A stretch of DNA of 6,332 nt, from NCBI GenBank assembly GCA_945901835.1, contig CAMDMH010000199.1:1-6332 (forward strand), read 5' to 3'. The position numbers and the translations under genes are program-made. Positions 1 to 6,190 of the stretch are shown piece after piece. The DNA comes from Devosia equisanguinis (lineage in GTDB: Bacteria > Pseudomonadota > Alphaproteobacteria > Rhizobiales > Hyphomicrobiaceae). The notes under the pieces are model-generated. The model was given only the letters and a program-made list of their open reading frames with translations. It did not search any database and had not been told where the DNA came from. Each line of letters opens with the position of its first letter. The stretch's first letter is position 1.

Positions 1-470
1 TCGATTATTCAGCCGGCCTGTTCGACGACAAAGCGTTCCAGTCTTCCCGCCGCGTCATCGACGTCTCCGGCGACGGCGCCAACAACTCCGGTGCACCCCT
101 GACGCCGATCCGTGACCGCATCATCGAGAGTGGCATCGTCATCAACGGACTACCGATCATCCTGCGTCCGACGATGGGTTATTCGTCGTGGGACCTGCCG
201 AACCTCGATCAGTACTATGCGAATTGCGTGGTCGGTGGACCAGGGTCTTTCATGATACCGATTACCAAGCCGGAGGAGTTCTCGACAGCTACGCGCCAGA
301 AACTGCTGCTCGAGATCTCGGGCGTCACGCCCGGGCTTGGGGGCGAGCCGGGCATCTTGCGCACGCAGCTTGGGCCACCGCCGGCCGGGTCGCCGATACC
401 CGGCTCGCCGCAAACCGGTCCTGGCGGCTACGATTGCGTACTTCTCGAACGGGGAATGCGCCGGTGGTGA
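1..470 (+). CDS. DUF1194 domain-containing protein, 3' part only
   Basis: The reading frame is open from the left edge (first whole codon at base 3) to a TGA at 468-470, leaving the last 155 residues. The fragment carries the hallmarks of the DUF1194 family, a von Willebrand factor A-like fold of unknown function that is often secreted: RVIDVSGDGANN near fragment residues 17-28, an IRD..I..GI.INGLPI stretch at 36-52, the paired tyrosines of LDQYYANCVVGGPGSF at 68-83, and the helix ending in KLLLEISG at about 100-107. The N-terminal signal peptide and the first metal-binding motif expected in this family lie outside the window. After residue 110 the protein continues for about 45 residues as a Gly/Pro-rich tail (for example GPPPAGSPIPGSPQTGPGG) with no visible motif; as I recall the family, members usually stop soon after the last helix. 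A cupin gene follows 38 bases downstream in the same direction. The family call is firm; the cellular role is unknown. Confidence 0.85.
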   Translation, partial: DYSAGLFDDKAFQSSRRVIDVSGDGANNSGAPLTPIRDRIIESGIVINGLPIILRPTMGYSSWDLPNLDQYYANCVVGGPGSFMIPITKPEEFSTATRQKLLLEISGVTPGLGGEPGILRTQLGPPPAGSPIPGSPQTGPGGYDCVLLERGMRRW

Positions 471-508
471 TGTCCAGCGGGATGACGCGCAGAATTCAGG
501 AGTTTGCG

Positions 509-892
509 ATGCAGGTTATCGATCACAACACCCAGTCGAAGGAGGATTGGCGACCCGGGGTGACCACGCAGATGCGCGTATCCTCGCTGACGGGCTCCAT
601 GCAGCTGTGCATATTCGACCAGTGGTGCACGCCGGGGCTGGGGGCGCCAACGCATCTCCACGCGGTCGAAGAGGTATTGGCCGTCATCTCGGGCCGCGCC
701 GAGATCTGGCTCGGCGACGAGACGAGCATCGTTGTCGCCGGACAGTCCGTGCTGATCCCAGCGGGAAAGAAGCATGGTTTCCGCAACATCGAGACCGAGG
801 GTGTTTTGCACGTCGTAGCGACGCTCGCTGCACCGATCTTCGAGGCGAGCTACGAGGACCGCGCCGAGCTGTCCCGCCGCTACGTGCCGTAG
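509..892 (+). CDS. Small single-domain cupin protein
   Basis: This 127-residue protein is a single cupin beta-barrel. Both cupin motifs are intact. Motif 1 runs from G45 to G62 with H49, H51 and E55, and motif 2 runs from G78 to N93 with P84, G86 and H89. H49, H51, E55 and H89 are the expected ligands for one divalent metal ion. The ATG at 509 is chosen because AGGAG at 498-502 sits six bases upstream; in-frame ATGs at 470 and 482 would add residues unlike a cupin and lack such a site. The protein is cytoplasmic, with no signal peptide or membrane segment. Small cupins of this kind include sugar-binding proteins, dioxygenases and non-enzymatic sensors, so a reaction cannot be assigned. It lies 38 bases after the DUF1194 gene on the same strand and converges on the transporter gene with only 31 bases between the stops. 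Confidence 0.88.
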   Translation: MQVIDHNTQSKEDWRPGVTTQMRVSSLTGSMQLCIFDQWCTPGLGAPTHLHAVEEVLAVISGRAEIWLGDETSIVVAGQSVLIPAGKKHGFRNIETEGVLHVVATLAAPIFEASYEDRAELSRRYVP

Positions 893-923
893 GCGCCAGT
901 GTAGGCCCGAGCAGGGGCGTGCG

Positions 924-2183
924 CTACTCCCGTCGGTCCATAGCGTCGTCGATCTCGCGGTGCCGCGGCGCGATCACGCCCCACGCGATCAGCGTCGCCA
1001 GTGCCGCGAAAGCGAACGTGGAGCGTATGCCGATGTACTCGGCGATCAATCCGATGGCGAGCGCGCCCACGGCCGGCAACCCGCGATAGATGATGGCGTA
1101 GATCATCATCACACGGCCGCGCATGCGGTCCGCGACCGCAAGCTGCGTCTGCGCCTGGATGCCGACGCCCATCAGCGTCAGCGCGAACCCCCACGCCACC
1201 GCGAACGCCATTGCAAACCCGATCTTCGGCGTTGCTACGAACCCGAACGTCGTCAGCGCCAGTGCGCAGGTCGAAGCGATCGAAGCCGTCGCAAGCCCGC
1301 GCACATGCCCGCGTGTCGCCAGGAATATGGCCGCACCCAGCGATCCCACGCCCATGCTCGAGGTGAGCCACGCGAGCCCCGCCGGTCCCGCATCGAAGAC
1401 GCCGCCCGCAAAGCCCGGCAGCAGTTCCTGGAGCGGCCGCGCGAACAGCGAGGCGACCGCCAGCATCGCGAACAGAGGCCATATCCCCTGGTGCCGCCGC
1501 GCATACGACATCCCCTCGGCGATCGATTTGAGAATGCCGACGTCGGCGGTCTTGTCGCCCGGGGGCACCACGAGATCCATCCGCGCGACCTGCACATAGA
1601 ACACGACGCATCCCACGATATGCACCACGAACGCGGCGACCACGCCCATCGATGATATCGCCGCCGCCGCCATGACCGGGCCGATGAATCGCGAGCCGTG
1701 AAAGAGCGTCGAGTCGAGCGTGATCGCGCTGGGGTAGTCGCTGCGCGGCACGGTCGCCGGTACGATCATCTGTCGCGCCGCCGTATAGCTCGGATGAATG
1801 AGACCCGACGCAAGAGACAACAGCAACAGCACCTCGATCGTCATCGCGCCGGCCACCGTCACCGTCGTCAGCGCGACTGCCTGCGCGATCATCGCGATCT
1901 GCGACCAGCGCAATTGCCGCAAGGGATCGGAGCGGTCGGCAGCCGCCCCCGCGAACGGACCGAGCACCACCAGAGGAATGAGATCTGCGGCCGCGATCGC
2001 GCCAACCCAGGCATGGCTGTGCGACAGCTCCCAGGCGAGCCAACCCACGCCCACGCGCTGCATCCAACTTGTCACGTAGTAGCAGCCGAGCCCCGACATG
2101 AAGAGCCGGTAGTTCGGGAAGCGCCAGACGCGCACGGCCGGGCTCTCGCGAATTGCCGTCGCGCTGTCGGCGAGAAAGGTCAT
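924..2183 (-). CDS. MFS transporter, MFS_3 / EntS-like
   Basis: The 419-residue protein is a major facilitator superfamily permease, strongly hydrophobic along its length with about twelve likely membrane helices. The N-terminus has the pattern typical of the MFS_3 (enterobactin exporter-like) branch: WRFPNYRLFMSG at residues 20-31 followed by WMQRVGVGWLAWELS at 40-54. A motif-A-like loop, GPFAGAAADRSDPLR, lies at 75-89 between helices 2 and 3. The second half has RMRGRVMMIYAIIYRG at 353-368, again typical of this branch. The ATG at 2183 is the first possible start, because an in-frame stop lies three codons upstream; no convincing Shine-Dalgarno site is visible. Family members mostly export siderophores, drugs or metabolites, although annotation of individual members is poor. 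The gene follows the amidohydrolase by 145 bases on the same strand, so co-transcription is possible and its substrate may relate to that pathway. Family is certain; substrate and direction are unknown. Confidence 0.9.
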   Translation of the reverse strand: MTFLADSATAIRESPAVRVWRFPNYRLFMSGLGCYYVTSWMQRVGVGWLAWELSHSHAWVGAIAAADLIPLVVLGPFAGAAADRSDPLRQLRWSQIAMIAQAVALTTVTVAGAMTIEVLLLLSLASGLIHPSYTAARQMIVPATVPRSDYPSAITLDSTLFHGSRFIGPVMAAAAISSMGVVAAFVVHIVGCVVFYVQVARMDLVVPPGDKTADVGILKSIAEGMSYARRHQGIWPLFAMLAVASLFARPLQELLPGFAGGVFDAGPAGLAWLTSSMGVGSLGAAIFLATRGHVRGLATASIASTCALALTTFGFVATPKIGFAMAFAVAWGFALTLMGVGIQAQTQLAVADRMRGRVMMIYAIIYRGLPAVGALAIGLIAEYIGIRSTFAFAALATLIAWGVIAPRHREIDDAMDRRE

Positions 2184-2328
2184 GCGGGATCACGAGATGA
2201 AAGGTGCTGCGCCGACGGATGCCGGACGCGGAGGTTCCACCCTTCGAGACGACGGATCAAGGCGTCAATTGCCGGAACTTTCCTTATGGTTTCCCGTAGG
2301 CCCACGTGCCCGTGTCGCCCCGGCGCCA

Positions 2329-3309
2329 CTAAGGCTTTCCCGTCAGCGCTGCGAAGTTCGCGCCGAGAGCTGCCTCGGCCTGCGGGCCGGGAAGCGAGCG
2401 CCGCACGAAGTCCACGGGATCGGGCAACACCAGCAGGAAGGGCGCATCGGTGCCGAACAGCAGCCGTTCCGGCGGAATGACCGTCGCCGCGAACGAAATG
2501 TAGCCTTCCTCGAAACCGGCCGTATCGTACCAGAGACGGTCGAGATACTCAGCCACGCTGCGCTTCAAATTCTTCTGGATCGACGGGTTCTTGTCGACCT
2601 CGCACTGCATCCGGCCACGCAGCGCCAGGCTGTACCCGCCGGTATGCGCGCAGACGAGCTTCAATCCGGGATGGCGCTCGAGGAAGCCGCTGCACACCAT
2701 CCGGAAGATGTTGATCGACGTGTCGAACAGATAGCCGGCGATGGTGGTGAGTTCGAATTCCGCCGTGCGGTCCTTGCCGGCGGGATCGGCGGGATGGATG
2801 AACAGCGGCACGTCCAGCGCGCGTGCGGCCTCGAAGATCGGCTCGAACTGCGGCGCGTCGAGATAGGCGCCGCGCACGTTGGTGGCGAGATGCCCGCCGA
2901 CGAAGCCATGCTCCTTCACGCAGCGCGTCAACTCCCGCGCCGCCGCTTTCGCATCCTGCATCGGCAGGAAGGCCCACGCCGCGAAGCGATTCGGGTTCGT
3001 TGCGACGAGGCGCGCGAAGCCGTCGTTGCAGGTCTGTGCCGCATCGATCGCGAGGCCGGGCTCGGAGAAGTAGTTGATCAGCGGCGTCGCCAGCGACACG
3101 ACCGTGCGGTCGATCCCGAGCCGGTCCATCCGCGCGATCTGGCGTGCCGGCTCGAAGAACGTGTCGTTGAGCGCGAACGTCGTGCCGCGTACCTCCACGT
3201 CGATCATCTCGCCCCGCCGCGCGACCTCGCGCACCGCGAACGTCGCATTCCCCTGCACGAGCTTGTAGTAGTCCTCGGGCACGAAGTGGCAGTGCATGTC
3301 AGTGATCAT
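2329..3309 (-). CDS. Amidohydrolase family protein (amidohydrolase 2, ACMSD-like)
   Basis: The 326-residue protein belongs to the amidohydrolase-2 group of TIM-barrel metalloenzymes, which includes aminocarboxymuconate-semialdehyde decarboxylase (ACMSD) and related aromatic-acid decarboxylases and hydrolases. All expected metal and catalytic residues are present: H6 and H8 in DMHCHF, H172 in LFIHPAD, H222 in CAHTGGY and D288 in FGTDAPF. The order and spacing match ACMSD-type enzymes. Length is normal and there is no signal peptide, so it should be cytoplasmic and bind one zinc-like ion. The ATG at 3309 puts the HxH motif at residues 6-8, usual for the family; GGAG on the coding strand lies 11 bases upstream, slightly far. 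Members act by non-oxidative decarboxylation or by hydrolysis of ring and lactone substrates, and sequence alone does not decide which. A hydrolase gene lies upstream and a transporter downstream on the same strand, suggesting a catabolic unit. Confidence 0.88.
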   Translation of the reverse strand: MITDMHCHFVPEDYYKLVQGNATFAVREVARRGEMIDVEVRGTTFALNDTFFEPARQIARMDRLGIDRTVVSLATPLINYFSEPGLAIDAAQTCNDGFARLVATNPNRFAAWAFLPMQDAKAAARELTRCVKEHGFVGGHLATNVRGAYLDAPQFEPIFEAARALDVPLFIHPADPAGKDRTAEFELTTIAGYLFDTSINIFRMVCSGFLERHPGLKLVCAHTGGYSLALRGRMQCEVDKNPSIQKNLKRSVAEYLDRLWYDTAGFEEGYISFAATVIPPERLLFGTDAPFLLVLPDPVDFVRRSLPGPQAEAALGANFAALTGKP

Positions 3310-3434
3310 GAGGCGCGAAACTCCAACGCGAAGGGCCGACGATCCCAGAATGTTAGCCCGCCGGCGAAGCGTTGCCCATGGTGGTCGGGTTCAGACAGGT
3401 ACGCGCTGAATTCGCTGCGTCCCCGGACGAACGA

Positions 3435-3452
3435 TCCGACCGACAGGTCGGA
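3435..3452. promoter_or_regulatory. 18-base palindrome, possible operator
   Basis: TCCGACC and GGTCGGA form a perfect 7-base inverted repeat around GACA. After one mismatch, three further bases pair (ACG at 3431-3433 with CGT at 3454-3456). It lies about 125 bases upstream of the amidohydrolase start. Short CCGACC/GGTCGG palindromes resemble operators bound by TetR-type repressors, but no regulator gene is in the window, so an operator role is inference. The same bases would form a strong RNA hairpin with a four-base loop, so part of an RNA structure is the alternative. Confidence 0.35.
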
Positions 3453-3462
3453 ACGTGAAGAG

Positions 3463-3501
3463 CCGGGGTCTTTACACATCTCAGAAGGGTAAAGGTCCCG
3501 G
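3463..3501 (+). repeat. Long inverted repeat, 13-base arms
   Basis: CCGGGGTCTTTAC (3463-3475) pairs with GTAAAGGTCCCGG (3489-3501) over all 13 positions if two adjacent G-U pairs are allowed, closing a 13-base loop. In plus-strand RNA the stem is continuous; in minus-strand RNA, the direction of the flanking genes, the two wobbles become A-C mismatches. Its right arm overlaps the left arm of the next hairpin, so the two cannot form together in one molecule. It could be a repetitive intergenic element or part of a terminator region. Confidence 0.45.
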
Positions 3502-3529
3502 ATAGCCTCGCTACACTCGGCTTCCGGGA
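3496..3529 (-). terminator. Hairpin downstream of the hydrolase gene, probable terminator
   Basis: TCCCGGA (3496-3502) pairs with TCCGGGA (3523-3529), and AGCC (3504-3507) with GGCT (3519-3522), giving an 11-base-pair stem with one bulged base and an 11-base loop. It begins about 45 bases after the hydrolase stop codon in its transcription direction and is followed on that strand by CCTTTACCCTTCT, only a weak T-tract. Position and stem strength fit a transcript end for the hydrolase; the poor T-tract leaves a dispersed palindromic repeat as the alternative. Confidence 0.45.
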
Positions 3530-3538
3530 ACGCAGCGG

Positions 3539-3563
3539 TTGAAATCAGCGTTTGAAATCAGCG
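3539..3563. repeat. 12-base tandem direct repeat
   Basis: TTGAAATCAGCG occurs at 3539-3550 and again, identically, at 3552-3563, separated by one T, so the period is 13 bases. The pair sits within 35 bases of the hydrolase stop codon. It may be a slippage product or, less likely, a paired binding site. No third copy is visible nearby. Confidence 0.7.
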
Positions 3564-3573
3564 CTTGCGGATA

Positions 3574-4644
3574 TTAGCCCGTCACGCTCAACTGCTCCGC
3601 CATCCAATCGGCCGTCTGCAGCCGCCACTTGTAGCCGCGGTTGTTGGCGACGTGGTTGCCGTCCTCGATCAGCGAGAACACCACGGGGCCGCGCACTTCC
3701 TTCGACAGCCGCTCCGCATCCTGCCACGGCACCACGCGGTCCTGCTTGCCCGCGACGATGTAGATCGGGCACGTGATCTTCTCGGCCACACCCTCCATCG
3801 ACAATGTCAGCGCATTCTTGCGGCCTTCATCCTGTGTCTTGGCGTGGCTGCGCACGCGGATCGCCTCGCGCGTGAGGTCAGGGATCGTGTCCCAGTTCTT
3901 GCCCATATTGTAGGGGCCCGATAGCGCGATGCACGCCTTCACGCGCTTCTCGAACGCGGCCGAGCGCGGCGCGTAATAGCCGCCCATCGAAACGCCCCAC
4001 AGGCCGATCCGCTTCGTGTCGACGTCGCTGCGCGTCTCGATGTAGTCGCACACGGCCTTCACGGCCGTCTCGTAGTTGCCGCGGATCGGGAAGTCGTACT
4101 CCGCCTCACCCTGGCCCGGACCATCGAACACCAGGATCGCGATGCCGCGCGCGAGAAACGGCATTTCATAAGCGTCAGTCTCTTCCTTCGCGCTGTCGAG
4201 ACCGCATGCCATGATCATGACCGGCGGGTTCTTGACGCCTGCGGGCTTCCGCAGAATGCCGTAGAGTTGCTTGCCCTCGAACGGGATCGCGACGCGCTCG
4301 CCCGGCGGCGTCAGATGCGGCAGCGCGAGGGTGCGGCACTCCACGGCCTTCATGTGCGCCGCCTTCATCTGCGGGATATCCTGCACGAACAGGAACTTTC
4401 CGAAGTGATAGTAGACGCCCGCGCGCTGCAGGTGCTCGCCCGCCGTGAGGAACTTCTTGTCGGCGAGCGCCGCTCGCCCCAGCGCCTCGTGCACGGCCGC
4501 CTTGTCCGACCACGCCCGGCACCAGTCGTCGTACTTCTGTACGGATGCCACCACTTCCTCGAAGTCCGTCAGCACGACGCCGTTGGCGCCGAACCGCGCC
4601 GCCCAATGCGACAGCGCTGACTTGACGAGTGCATCCTGGGTCAT
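3574..4644 (-). CDS. Alpha/beta hydrolase, FrsA / dihydroxypseudooxynicotine-hydrolase type
   Basis: The 356-residue protein has an all-helical N-terminal region (about 1-110) followed by an alpha/beta-hydrolase domain. The second domain shows PPVMIMACGLDSAKEE (about 140-155, oxyanion-hole region), FDGPGQGE (173-180), the nucleophile elbow GVSMGG with S219, GKQDRVVP with D302, and DGNHV with H331, giving a complete Ser-Asp-His triad. The GLDS.KEE signature plus the helical N-terminus place it with the 2,6-dihydroxypseudooxynicotine hydrolase and FrsA-like group; triad spacing agrees with that nicotine-pathway C-C hydrolase as I remember it. Length is normal and no signal peptide is seen, so it is cytoplasmic. 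The ATG at 4644 is preferred because purine-rich AGAAGAGAG ends six bases upstream; an in-frame ATG at 4716 would add 24 unlikely residues. It may be the first gene of the minus-strand catabolic group, although hairpins follow it. C-C or ester hydrolysis is likely; nicotine as substrate is only a hint. Confidence 0.88.
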   Translation of the reverse strand: MTQDALVKSALSHWAARFGANGVVLTDFEEVVASVQKYDDWCRAWSDKAAVHEALGRAALADKKFLTAGEHLQRAGVYYHFGKFLFVQDIPQMKAAHMKAVECRTLALPHLTPPGERVAIPFEGKQLYGILRKPAGVKNPPVMIMACGLDSAKEETDAYEMPFLARGIAILVFDGPGQGEAEYDFPIRGNYETAVKAVCDYIETRSDVDTKRIGLWGVSMGGYYAPRSAAFEKRVKACIALSGPYNMGKNWDTIPDLTREAIRVRSHAKTQDEGRKNALTLSMEGVAEKITCPIYIVAGKQDRVVPWQDAERLSKEVRGPVVFSLIEDGNHVANNRGYKWRLQTADWMAEQLSVTG

Positions 4645-4702
4645 ATGGGGCTCTCTTCTGGCAGGGTGTGCGGGCCGACCGAGCCCGGAACTGATCGCCT
4701 GC

Positions 4703-4730
4703 AATAAACACTGCATGTCGGAAGTTGCAA
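4703..4730 (-). promoter_or_regulatory. Candidate promoter of the hydrolase gene
   Basis: On the minus strand TTGCAA (4730-4725) and TTTATT (4708-4703) are separated by 16 bases, each matching four of six bases of the sigma-70 consensus boxes. This would give a leader of roughly 50 bases before the ATG at 4644. GCCTGC/GCAGGC arms (4697-4702 and 4738-4743) flank the boxes and could be an operator. A second minus-strand -10-like box, TACAAT (4804-4799), lies further upstream without a good -35 partner. Evidence is pattern only. Confidence 0.3.
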
Positions 4731-4773
4731 GTTCGAGGCAGGCAGCAATCGCGGCTCAGGGGCGGCGAGAACC

Positions 4774-4803
4774 TTGTTGCGGCCAAAGTCTCGACCCTAT
4801 TGT
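4774..4803 (+). promoter_or_regulatory. Candidate promoter of the CHAT gene
   Basis: TTGTTG (4774-4779) and TATTGT (4798-4803) are 18 bases apart on the plus strand and match three and four of six consensus bases. Transcription would start near 4810, leaving a leader of about 35 bases before the ATG at 4845. The whole 200-base divergent gap (4645-4844) must contain the start signals of both flanking genes; no clear regulator site is recognised. Confidence 0.25.
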
Positions 4804-4844
4804 ACGGCATTCGAGCCTTACGAAGTTTCGAGAGGGGACTGTTT

Positions 4845-6190
4845 ATGACAGACAGCGGAGCATCGGATCACCGCCAAATTGACACGGGTGCTGTGCCCGG
4901 AGAAGCCGTCGACATTCGTCGCCGGATCGATCTGAAGCTGGTCTGCGGCAACATCGTCGGTGTTTCGGCCCCCGCATATGTTCTCGGCATCTTCGACAAC
5001 GTGAACCCGACGGGGGCGGCCCGTTCGGTCTACCGGCTGCTCGGCGGGGCTCTGTCTGCACTCGTCCAGGACCGTATGATCGGAAGCCGGCTCGGCGAGA
5101 TATCGCTGTTGCCGACCCCGCGTCGGGCGTTGCGGGCCGATCTCATCGGGTTCGCCGGATTGGGGCCGATCTCCCTTTTCAAGCCCAAGGTGCTCGAGAC
5201 TGTCGCGGAGAACCTCGCCCGCGTCTTCATCACGACCCAGATCCATTCGTTCGCTTCTGTCGTCATCGGATCGAACGCCGGTGCATCGATCGCCGAGTGC
5301 TTCGGTGCGTTCATGAATGGTTTTCTGCGTGGCCTGGATCAGCGCGATACCGATCATGATTTTCGGACGATCTACATCTGCGAGCAGGACGAGGCGCGCT
5401 ATACGCAACTCCTCGCCGTTGCCCGCACCTATTGTCCGCCGCGCGACCTCGGCGAGTTCCACCTCGTGCGCCGGGAGATCGATCTCGGCGTTTTCGCAGG
5501 TCCTGAAGTCGTGGCGAAGGCGGGCGAAGGCCTGGAGTTGGCGTACCTCACGGTTCATCAGCAGCCCGTATCGGGGCCCAATCGCCGGTACAGCTTCGGT
5601 GTGCTGACGGGCGGCCAGGGGGCGGCGATCACAAAGGACGAGCAGAGCGTCGAGTTCATGGGCAAGAAGGCGCTCGACCGAAAACTGGACAAAGCGCGCC
5701 AAGCCGACCATGCCTTCGGCCAGGCCGTATCCGAATTCTATCTCCCGGAAGCGACGCGAGCCGCGGTGCACGGCAGCCTGAAGAAATCGATTTCGGCCTA
5801 TCTGGTGGTGGCGCACGACCGTGAAAGTGCCGACATCCCCTGGGAGGCAATGCCACTGGCGGATGGCTATTACCCCGCGATAGAGGCCGGCATCAGCCGC
5901 AAGCTCACCACGGACGCGCGCATCGCGACGCGCTCGCATCTGCCGAGCAACGCCAGGCTCAAGATGCTGTTGATCCGGAATCCCACGCAGAATCTCGCCG
6001 GTGCCGAAGTCGAGTGCGACGAGATCGTGAAGATGTTCAAGGACCGCGAGATCGAGCCCAAAGTCCTGAGGCACATCGAGGCGACCGTCTCCACCATCGT
6101 CGAAGAACTCGGCACCAACCGCTACGACATCCTCCACTACGCCGGCCATGCCATCTTCGACCCACGTTACCAGGGCAACAGTGGACTTGA
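4845..6190 (+). pseudogene. CHAT-domain (caspase-like) protein, cut off by an IS1595-family insertion
   Basis: The frame opens at ATG 4845 with AGGGGA six bases upstream and encodes about 448 residues before the homology ends. Residues about 25-165 (for example DLKLVCGNIVG, GAARSVYRLLGGALSAL, a RADLIGFAGLG strand, VAENLARVFI) resemble the macro-like N-terminal domain of M17 leucyl aminopeptidases, which I recall in other large bacterial CHAT proteins; this is inference from pattern. Residues about 310-448 are the start of a CHAT domain: a SAYLVVAHDRESADIPWEAMPL core, then LKMLLIRNP near 372-380, and YDILHYAGHAIFDP at 427-440, where H435 is the expected catalytic histidine. CHAT proteases need a cysteine several tens of residues further on; here sequence after NSGL (445-448) changes to insertion-element DNA, so that cysteine is absent. 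The frame stays open into the transposase, which could yield a fusion. It is transcribed divergently from the hydrolase. CHAT proteins often act as proteases in defence or cell-death systems; the partner genes lie outside the window. Confidence 0.75.

Noticed and set aside
188..508. Longer cupin starts at 188, 470 or 482
   Set aside because: The added residues overlap the DUF1194 gene or lack a ribosome-binding site. ATG 509 has AGGAG at ideal spacing and gives a normal cupin length.
889..927. Possible bidirectional terminator between the cupin and transporter stops
   Set aside because: The outer pairing is short (seven pairs with a bulge), the loop is 24 bases, and there is no T-tract on either strand.
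880..2193. Long minus-strand frame (437 codons) overlapping the transporter in another phase
   Set aside because: Its Arg/Gly/Asp-rich translation has no membrane helices or motifs, whereas the neighbouring phase encodes a clear MFS protein.
2182..3492. Long plus-strand frame (436 codons) opposite the amidohydrolase
   Set aside because: Arg/Glu-rich shadow translation; the opposite strand carries the complete amidohydrolase metal-binding residues.
4645..4716. Upstream hydrolase start at 4716
   Set aside because: The extra 24 residues are not family-like, and the ATG at 4644 has a purine-rich site six bases upstream.
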